A stretch of 38,542 nt of DNA from Chloroflexota bacterium. Lineage in GTDB: Bacteria; Chloroflexota; UBA11872; VXOZ01. The position numbers and the translations under genes were made by a program. Under the pieces are notes generated by a model, which did no database searches, was not told the DNA's origin, and saw nothing but the letters and a program-made list of their open reading frames with translations. Where the stretch lies: the NCBI GenBank assembly GCA_012270555.1, contig JAAXIC010000046.1, forward strand, positions 1 to 38,542, written 5' to 3'. This document shows positions 33,067-38,542 of this stretch, in pieces; the stretch's first letter is position 1, and each line of letters begins with the position of its first letter.

Positions 33067-34461
33067 TCACTCATTGCGTGCGCGTGCCGCGTTGAAGTCC
33101 ATGAGCGGATACGCGCTGCCTGGATGCTGGCCGGGGAGGCGGGCCGGGAGGGGTTCGCCCAAGAAGCCTTCCAGGCGGGCGCGTTGCAGTGCGACCACCC
33201 CAGGGTTCTCAGCGGCAACGTCGTCATAGTTGTCGCGGTCTTGGTCGATGCGGTAAAGCTTCCACTGCGGGTCAGCTTCCTGGATGTTCACCACCGCGTT
33301 CCAGGTGTGGTCCCGGACGCTGGCCTCGTAGCCCCAAACGGTGAGCGACCAATCGCGCAAGATATCACCTTCACCGGTAGCCAGCGGCCACATATTTTCG
33401 CCGTCCAGGCGGTCGTGGGGCACGCCAAGCCAGTTGAGGACCGTGGGCGCCACGTCGATGTGCTGCACAAAGGGCGTGATTACGGTGTCTCGCGGGCCTG
33501 CCGGATGCCGCACGAGCATGTTCACGCGGGTGTTGTAGGCATTCATGTGGCGTTGACTCTTGCCGAATTCACCGTGCTCGTTCATCTGCGTGCCGTGATC
33601 GGACGTAAAGACAATGATGGTTTCGTCCAGCAGGCCGGTATCCGCCAGGTGGTTGAGCAACACGCCCATCCACTTGTCGATGAACGTAAGCGAGCCGTAG
33701 TAGAGCGCCTTGACGCGCTCCTCTTCCGCCGCGTTCAGCGGCTCGCCGCGGGGGTTGATTGGTTCGATGCCCTGCCAAGGCGCCTCCATATAGGCGTCGG
33801 CGTATTCGAAGGGCGGGTGCCAGGGCTCGTGAGCTTCGAACGAGTCGACCCACAGAAAGAACGGATGGTGGTCGCGGCTGTCCTCGATGAACTGAATGGC
33901 GCGGCGCATGCACTTGGCAAACGTAAAATCCTCTTCCGTGTGGCGGTCCTTTACGTTCCAAAGCCACTGGCGAAATCCGAACGGCACCTTGTCTGGTGCG
34001 TGGGTATACCGCTCGGCCTGGAGCTCCTCTTCGGTGCCTAAACGGTATGGATCGGCCTCCTGCCCGCGAAAGAACTCCCAATTCATGAAGCCGCGGGTGA
34101 AGTTCATTGTCGGCTTGAAGAGGTGATAAGTATCGGCCACGAGGCCCGTCGCATAGCCCGCGCGGGAGAGCCGCTCGGCCAGCGTCTGCTGGTGCGGCGG
34201 CACGCCGTGCCAGCCCGGCATGCCCGGCGCGCCCGGCGAGGAGCCGGTGGTGTCAATCGTCCAGCGCCACGGAAAGCCGCGAATGCCGGTAAAGAGCGAG
34301 CGCCGCGCGGGCACGGTCGGCAGCGCCTCGGCAAACGCGTTCTCGAACCAGACCCCGTCCCGCGCCATGGCGTCGAGGGTGGGTGTCTCCATGTGTGGCG
34401 CGCCCAAGTGCCGGATGCAGTCGGCGCGAAATGTGTCGAGACAGATGACAATGCAGTTCAC
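33067..34461 (-). CDS. Sulfatase-like hydrolase (alkaline-phosphatase superfamily) with Thr at the formylglycine position
   Basis: 464-aa enzyme of the sulfatase fold. VICLDTFRAD supplies the first metal Asp, TPTLDAMARDGVWFENAFAEA is the usual second block, and the active-site stretch is PTVPARRSLFTG (48-59). Sulfatases carry Cys or Ser (converted to formylglycine) in CxPSR. Here Thr49 occupies that place with the Pro and Arg retained. FTSDHGTQMNEHGEFGKS gives the late metal Asp and His. Thr is used as nucleophile in phosphodiesterase-type members, so the enzyme may act on phosphate or phosphonate esters, or bind sulfate differently. No signal peptide is seen. The start is GTG with AAGGA about 10 bases upstream. 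Confidence 0.88.
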   Translation of the reverse strand: MNCIVICLDTFRADCIRHLGAPHMETPTLDAMARDGVWFENAFAEALPTVPARRSLFTGIRGFPWRWTIDTTGSSPGAPGMPGWHGVPPHQQTLAERLSRAGYATGLVADTYHLFKPTMNFTRGFMNWEFFRGQEADPYRLGTEEELQAERYTHAPDKVPFGFRQWLWNVKDRHTEEDFTFAKCMRRAIQFIEDSRDHHPFFLWVDSFEAHEPWHPPFEYADAYMEAPWQGIEPINPRGEPLNAAEEERVKALYYGSLTFIDKWMGVLLNHLADTGLLDETIIVFTSDHGTQMNEHGEFGKSQRHMNAYNTRVNMLVRHPAGPRDTVITPFVQHIDVAPTVLNWLGVPHDRLDGENMWPLATGEGDILRDWSLTVWGYEASVRDHTWNAVVNIQEADPQWKLYRIDQDRDNYDDVAAENPGVVALQRARLEGFLGEPLPARLPGQHPGSAYPLMDFNAARARNE

Positions 34462-34691
34462 GAGGAGATTTCCTTATGCGGGATGAACTTGAGGTGTGCC
34501 GAGCCTTCTCTTGGTGACTGTAAGTATACCTGCTCGTAGCAGTGGCAGAGAAGCATGGGATTTGAGGGGCAATTGGGCTATTGCATGGACTTTGGTCGGC
34601 TAAACGCTCCCTGTCATTCCTCGCTTGGCCTGCCAATGTCCTTTGGCCTGTCGGCAGCGCCTTCTATCCGAGATACGCGTTGATATATCTC

Positions 34692-34832
34692 TTACATGTG
34701 ATTCCGCATTTCGCGATTATCTTCCCGGATGGCGTTCTCGCCCTGCCTGATAAAGATTATGATTGCAACTCCGACACCAAAAGCGGACACAACGGTGGCA
34801 ACAACAGAAATCCAAAGCTCGTAGGTTTCCAA
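34692..34832 (-). CDS. 46-residue single-span membrane microprotein
   Basis: A small frame begins TTG at 34830-34832 with GGAGGGAG placed 4-7 bases upstream, inside the 14-base gap after the stop codon of the GIY-YIG gene. The product has an N-terminal METYELW, a hydrophobic helix of about 20 residues (ISVVATVVSAFGVGVAIIIF) and a charged tail (RQGENAIREDNREMRNHM). This is the shape of an inner-membrane microprotein with one span. The strong ribosome site and tight spacing argue for a real gene co-transcribed with the nuclease-fold gene. No family recognised. Confidence 0.6.
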   Translation of the reverse strand: METYELWISVVATVVSAFGVGVAIIIFIRQGENAIREDNREMRNHM

Positions 34833-34846
34833 TTTGCTCCCTCCGA

Positions 34847-35176
34847 CTAACTCTGTTTATTCGCGGGAGGAAGAAGTGCTTCTATCAGGTCACGTTCCTC
34901 CAAATACCTGTTTACTGAGCTGCCATTCACGTGGGCCAAGACATGCGTTGGTGCAAAGCGCATAATCTCCTGATTACTTCTGTGCGCACTTAACCTGCTC
35001 TTAAAGTTATCGGTCTCACCAACATAGACTATTGCCCAACCTGAAGGCTCACCAAGTTTTGCAAAGACGTAATTACCTGGCTCACTGCTGCCTACCCAAT
35101 CAATGGGGAATACCCAATAGGTGTACGCCACGCCAGACGACCCAGCCAAGCTTACCGTCGGCCGCAAGTCAACCAT
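34847..35176 (-). CDS. GIY-YIG domain protein (putative nuclease)
   Basis: 109-aa protein with a GIY-YIG-like core. NYVFAKL and WAIVYVGET stand for the two namesake strands, Arg61 in RLSAHR is the likely catalytic Arg, Glu94 (LEERDLIEALLPP) the metal ligand, and Asn106 (PPANKQ) a conserved end residue. There is no additional DNA-binding domain. The ATG has AAGGAC about 4 bases upstream, and a -10-like TATACT lies at 35221-35226. Members of this compact kind occur alone or in mobile and defence contexts. Partner in a two-gene operon with the 46-residue membrane protein downstream. Confidence 0.78.
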   Translation of the reverse strand: MVDLRPTVSLAGSSGVAYTYWVFPIDWVGSSEPGNYVFAKLGEPSGWAIVYVGETDNFKSRLSAHRSNQEIMRFAPTHVLAHVNGSSVNRYLEERDLIEALLPPANKQS

Positions 35177-35264
35177 TTATGTCCTTTACTCGTTGCTACT
35201 GGGTAAGCGCGTCTGGCTTTAGTATACAACAGGGTTTATTCCGATGAGTCGATCTATTCGCTTG

Positions 35265-36134
35265 TCATGCCCGCCTCTGTGTGCGCAGAGCGAGGTAGAT
35301 GCCCAGAAGGACCAAACCCCCGCCTGCGGCTTGGAGCAGCGTCAAATGTTCGTCCAGAATGAAGTAGGCCAGGATACTCGCGCCCACCGGCTCGCCCAGG
35401 ATTGCCACGGCGACGACGGCTGCGGACACGTAGCGCAGAGTCCAGTTGTAGGCGGTGTGGCCGAGCAGTTGGGGTCCCAGCGCTAGCAGCACCATGGACA
35501 GGTAGGTTGCGGGAGCATAGCCGGTGAAAGACTCTTGCGTCACCACCGCCGCAGCCAGTACCAGCAGCGCCGCCATGCCGTAGACCACGGTGATATATGG
35601 CAGGAGATCGAGCCGTCGCCGCAACCGCTGTCCCAGCAGCAAGTAGCCGGAGTGAAACACCGCCCCCAGCAACGCCAGTGCGTCGCCGAACAGTGCCTGT
35701 CCTTCCACCTGAAAGTCGCTGTAGCCGATGAGGATGCCGCCGGTAACCGAGAGCGCGATGCCCCACACCAGCAGCGGGTGGAGCCGTTCACGAAAGATGA
35801 TCACCATGCCCAGGCCCACGAAAATAGGATTGATCGTAACGAGCACAACGGAACTGGCGACGGACGTATACTCCAGCGAGGCGATCCAGGCGATGAAGTG
35901 CAGGCCTAAGAAGCTGCCCGCCACCGCCGCCACCAGCCAGTCGCGGCGGCTCAGCGCTTTGAGGTGCTGTCTGCGCAACGTGAGCGTGAGCGGCGCCAGC
36001 ACAAGCGCGGCGATGCCGAGCCGATAGGCGGCGATAATGAGCACCGGCGCGTCGGCGAGCTTGATGAGGATCGAGGCGCTGCTGATGATTGCCACGGAGG
36101 CACACAGCGCGAGAATGACGCGGAAGTACGGCAT
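35265..36134 (-). CDS. EamA/DMT-family membrane transporter (two-domain)
   Basis: 289-aa inner-membrane protein with about ten transmembrane helices in two EamA repeats. AYRLGIAALVLAPLTL, ASLEYTSVASSVVLVTINPIFVGL and RYVSAAVVAVAILGEPVGASILAYFILDE are typical. It probably exports an amino acid or related metabolite. The ATG at 36134 is set by AGGAG 5 bases upstream, and a longer upstream reading runs through a family A repeat. Full-size counterpart of the half-size EamA at 13524. Confidence 0.92.
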   Translation of the reverse strand: MPYFRVILALCASVAIISSASILIKLADAPVLIIAAYRLGIAALVLAPLTLTLRRQHLKALSRRDWLVAAVAGSFLGLHFIAWIASLEYTSVASSVVLVTINPIFVGLGMVIIFRERLHPLLVWGIALSVTGGILIGYSDFQVEGQALFGDALALLGAVFHSGYLLLGQRLRRRLDLLPYITVVYGMAALLVLAAAVVTQESFTGYAPATYLSMVLLALGPQLLGHTAYNWTLRYVSAAVVAVAILGEPVGASILAYFILDEHLTLLQAAGGGLVLLGIYLALRTQRRA

Positions 36135-36571
36135 GGTAGCTCCTGTGTAGACCACTGTTGCAGAATAGTCGTCCGCGCGCATAGACGGCAAGCGATTTTC
36201 TACGTCATTCCGGCGCACGCTGGAATCCAGATTGAGGCTGAACTCTTGTGGCTCACGTTTCCTGAAGAAAGTGCGTTCGCACTTCAGCCCGATATGTCTA
36301 TTTGGCAAGCAAGGTGCCGCTGGACGGTCGAGCGCCTCGCGTATTTCCTAAATGACGAATGTCCTCTGTCACTATGCGGGTAGACAAATCGCCGCCCATT
36401 TGTTCAAATAGGTACAGCCGTAGCATTCATTTAGACAAACAGGCTACCTCAATTCCGGCAGACGCCTCGCGGCCCCAACGCTAATGGATGAAAACGCCTG
36501 GCGACTTGCGGCTTTGCTAGAAACCCCGTAGACTCCGCTCGAAATCGTCCGCTGGAGGACCCTAACGCACC
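36135..36571. other. Gap between divergent transporter and SDR genes
   Basis: 437 bases without a gene. It contains a family A-type palindrome (36207-36226, ATTCCGGCGCACGCTGGAAT). No clear promoter stands out. Confidence 0.5.
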
Positions 36572-37450
36572 ATGCGCTTGCAGGATCAAACAGCCATCGT
36601 CACCGGCGCCGCCAACAACATCGGCCGCGCGATCGCGCGCTGCTTTGCGGCGGAGGGGGCGAACGTCCTCATCGCTGACATCCAGGACGAGGCGGGCGAA
36701 GCGGTGGCGGCGTCTATTCGCAGTGACGGCGGCGAGGCGTCGTTCTTCCATGCGGATGTCGGCACGGATGCCGGCAATCGCGAGATGGTAGCGGCGGGGG
36801 TGGAACGCTACGGCGGCGTGACCATCCTGGTAAACAACGCGCACTGGGAGCGGCGGGGTTCGATTGAAGAGCTGAGCGAAGAGGATTGGGACGCGAGCTT
36901 TGACGTGCTGCTCAAAGCGCCGTTTCTTGCCAGCAAGTACGCCGTGCCCCACATGCGCGCGGCGGGCGGCGGCGCGATCCTCAACCTCACCTCGGTGCAC
37001 GGCTTCCAGGTAAGCCCCGGCTACCCCACGTACGAGACGGCGAAGGCTGCGCTCATTCAGCTTACTAAGCAAATGGCGCTTGATCTGGGCGGTGACGGCA
37101 TCCGCGTCAACGCCATTGCGCCGGGGGCTATTCCGTCTGATGAAATGCGAGCAGAAAACGCCGACGATCCCATATGGCACGAGCGCAACATCCTCTGGAA
37201 TGTCCTTCCTACCGTCGGCCGCGCTGAGGACATCGCCCAGGGGGCACTGTACCTCTGTTCTGCGGAGGCGCGTTTCGTAACCGGGCACACTTTATTGATT
37301 GATGGCGGTTTCCTGCTCGGCTTCAAGGGCCTGGGCGGAACGCGTGTGCAGGAGTTTCTGCAGCGCCATCCGGAGCTTTTGGAATATGATCTCTCGCGTC
37401 CGCTGGGACCGGCGGCGCACATTCGCGGTAAAGACGCTGCAGAGCAGTAG
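36572..37450 (+). CDS. Short-chain dehydrogenase/reductase with atypical motifs
   Basis: 292-aa SDR. The cofactor loop is TGAANNIG (11-18), with Asn replacing a Gly, and Asp36 ends the second strand (NAD type). The NNAG motif reads NNAH (88-91). Catalytic Ser141, Tyr154 and Lys158 (YETAK) are present. An extended C-terminus of about 35 residues (FLQRHPELLEYDLSRPLGPA) goes beyond the classical SDR end. It is followed 66 bases later by an SMP-30 lactonase gene, a pairing that fits sugar to lactone to aldonic acid oxidation. That pairing suggests the substrate is an aldose. Confidence 0.9.
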   Translation: MRLQDQTAIVTGAANNIGRAIARCFAAEGANVLIADIQDEAGEAVAASIRSDGGEASFFHADVGTDAGNREMVAAGVERYGGVTILVNNAHWERRGSIEELSEEDWDASFDVLLKAPFLASKYAVPHMRAAGGGAILNLTSVHGFQVSPGYPTYETAKAALIQLTKQMALDLGGDGIRVNAIAPGAIPSDEMRAENADDPIWHERNILWNVLPTVGRAEDIAQGALYLCSAEARFVTGHTLLIDGGFLLGFKGLGGTRVQEFLQRHPELLEYDLSRPLGPAAHIRGKDAAEQ

Positions 37451-37516
37451 CACTCAATCATCCCATGCCAGCGCGGAAATCTGCGCAACGTCACCTTGGA
37501 GAAAGGATGCTTTCGC

Positions 37517-38341
37517 ATGAAGACCGATGCGCCTCCCATACTGGTTGCCGAAGGCTTTAACTTTCCTGAGGGCCCTTCATTCGACCGCGAAGGCAGTCTC
37601 TACGTCATGGAGTGCGATGCCGGACGCATCAGCAAGGTGACGCAGGACGGGCACGTGGAGATCTTTGCGGAGACGGGCGGCGTCCCGTGCGGTTCACGCC
37701 TGCACCGGAGCGGCCACCTGATCGTGGCGGAGAACGGCTTGGCGCAGATACTCGACTTTGCGCCCGATGGATCGTGGACGGTGGTGGCGGAGACGTTCAA
37801 CAATAAGCCGTTCCGGGGCCCCAACGACCTCATTCTCGATCGGGAGGGCAATTGCTACTTTACCGATCCCAAAGGGTCGACACTGGAAGAGCCGGTGGGA
37901 CGCGTATTCCGCGTGGGGACCGACGGGGCGATCTCTGTCTTTGCCGTGGGTCTGGCGTTCCCGAACGGGATTTGCCTTTCTGCCGACGAGGAGACGCTCT
38001 ACGTGGCAGAGACGTTTACGCGCCGCATACACGCTTTTACGCTGAACCCCGACGGCAGCGCCAACAACCGCAGCCTGTACGCGCAGATGGAAGGCGGCGT
38101 CGGGCCGGACGGCATGGACTTTGGCGCGGACGGCAACCTCTACGTCGCGCATTACGGCAAAGGCGCGGTGGCCGTGATTGCTCCCGACGGCGAGGTGATT
38201 GAAGAATTGCCGATGCCGGGCAAGAATCCCACGAACGTGGCCTTCAGGGAAGACTCGCTCTACGTCACGGAAACCGAGACCGGGGCAGTGTACCGCCTGG
38301 AAATTGGCGTGGAAGGCCAGCCGCTCTTCGGCATGCGGTAA
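37517..38341 (+). CDS. SMP-30/gluconolactonase-family lactonase
   Basis: 274-aa beta-propeller lactonase. Glu18 in FPEGPSF, Asn in GPNDLILD, Asn in FPNGICLS and Asp in GPDGMDFG form the expected metal set. Repeated blade patterns such as DGNLYVAHYG are clear. The ATG at 37517 has AAGGA about 9 bases upstream, and the in-frame TTG at 37496 is not needed. With the preceding SDR it forms a likely two-gene operon for oxidative sugar catabolism: the dehydrogenase would make a lactone, which this enzyme would open. Confidence 0.9.
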   Translation: MKTDAPPILVAEGFNFPEGPSFDREGSLYVMECDAGRISKVTQDGHVEIFAETGGVPCGSRLHRSGHLIVAENGLAQILDFAPDGSWTVVAETFNNKPFRGPNDLILDREGNCYFTDPKGSTLEEPVGRVFRVGTDGAISVFAVGLAFPNGICLSADEETLYVAETFTRRIHAFTLNPDGSANNRSLYAQMEGGVGPDGMDFGADGNLYVAHYGKGAVAVIAPDGEVIEELPMPGKNPTNVAFREDSLYVTETETGAVYRLEIGVEGQPLFGMR

Positions 38342-38542
38342 GTATCTTGTGTGGCCAAATGTCGCAGTTCTCGGCTTTGCGAGCGGGACTGAGAGAAAAA
38401 CCTGGCGACTTGCCATCGAAACGCGGAGGGGAGCGCCAGTTCTCTCCATGTAGCGCGGGGGCTTGTCCCCAATGTTGTCGCATTAACATTCTTGGCAAGG
38501 AACATGGCACTCTCATTGCCTTACATTTCCGGTAGCGCAGGT

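Noticed and set aside
34581-34850. Plus-strand frame opposite the 46-residue microprotein
   Set aside because: No ribosome site and low-quality composition. The minus strand has a strong Shine-Dalgarno-led frame instead.

Overview
The window looks like chromosomal DNA of a GC-rich, free-living or host-associated bacterium. The gene content suggests Chloroflexota or a neighbouring phylum: Tat-exported lipoprotein ABC solute-binding proteins with acidic linkers, phytanoyl-CoA-type dioxygenases, Gfo/Idh/MocA oxidoreductases, SMP-30 lactonases, a sulfatase-like enzyme, and many short dispersed palindromic repeats. This placement is by gene style only. No 16S or other decisive marker is present, although the 5' part of tuf could be used for placement.

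Layout. 1-981: start of tuf (EF-Tu, running off the left edge) behind tRNA-Thr(GGT). 1599-8910: two solute-binding lipoproteins without permeases, a DUF1643 protein, a free-standing murE and an alpha/beta hydrolase. 9311-11513: tandem PhyH dioxygenase paralogues separated by a duplicated repeat unit. 11770-14885: a solitary HigA-type antitoxin, a Gfo/Idh/MocA oxidoreductase, a half-size EamA transporter and an SDR. 14927-17127: an NgoMIV-family type II restriction-modification system with overlapping genes and its own promoter-like sequence. 17446-18409: an M48 metalloprotease gene broken by one base. 18758-18982: a MITE-like element. 19025-23802: a CocE/NonD hydrolase, an NCS2 permease with a fused ATPase-like tail, and a DUF1330 protein. 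23807-27663: rhodanese, DciA (DUF721), recF, two perfect parS sites and an MBL-fold hydrolase. 27995-38341: a lipoprotein, a second Gfo/Idh/MocA oxidoreductase, an SMP-30/aminotransferase-V/SRPBCC operon, a sulfatase-like hydrolase, a GIY-YIG protein with a 46-residue membrane microprotein, an EamA exporter, and an SDR/SMP-30 operon.

How the genes fit together. Most genes fit the catabolism of sugars, sugar acids and other organics: uptake proteins, dehydrogenases, lactonases, hydrolases and exporters. The recF, dciA and parS group points to the replication-origin/segregation domain of the chromosome, though dnaA, dnaN, gyrB and parAB are not in the window. The restriction-modification system, the orphan antitoxin and the MITE-like element mark accessory insertions. 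Intergenic spaces are rich in at least four families of short repeats: a GGGAGAGGGTTAGGGTGAGGG-like family, TTCCGGCTTTCGCCGGAA-like palindromes, a TTCGTGCTGAGGGC-like family and a GGAGACCTTTGC-like family.

Most worth a second look: the duplicated parS cassettes, the restriction-modification pairing, the sulfatase-like enzyme with Thr at the formylglycine position, the NCS2-ATPase-like fusion, the GIY-YIG/microprotein pair and the MITE-like element. I did not find a clearly new multi-gene defence system.
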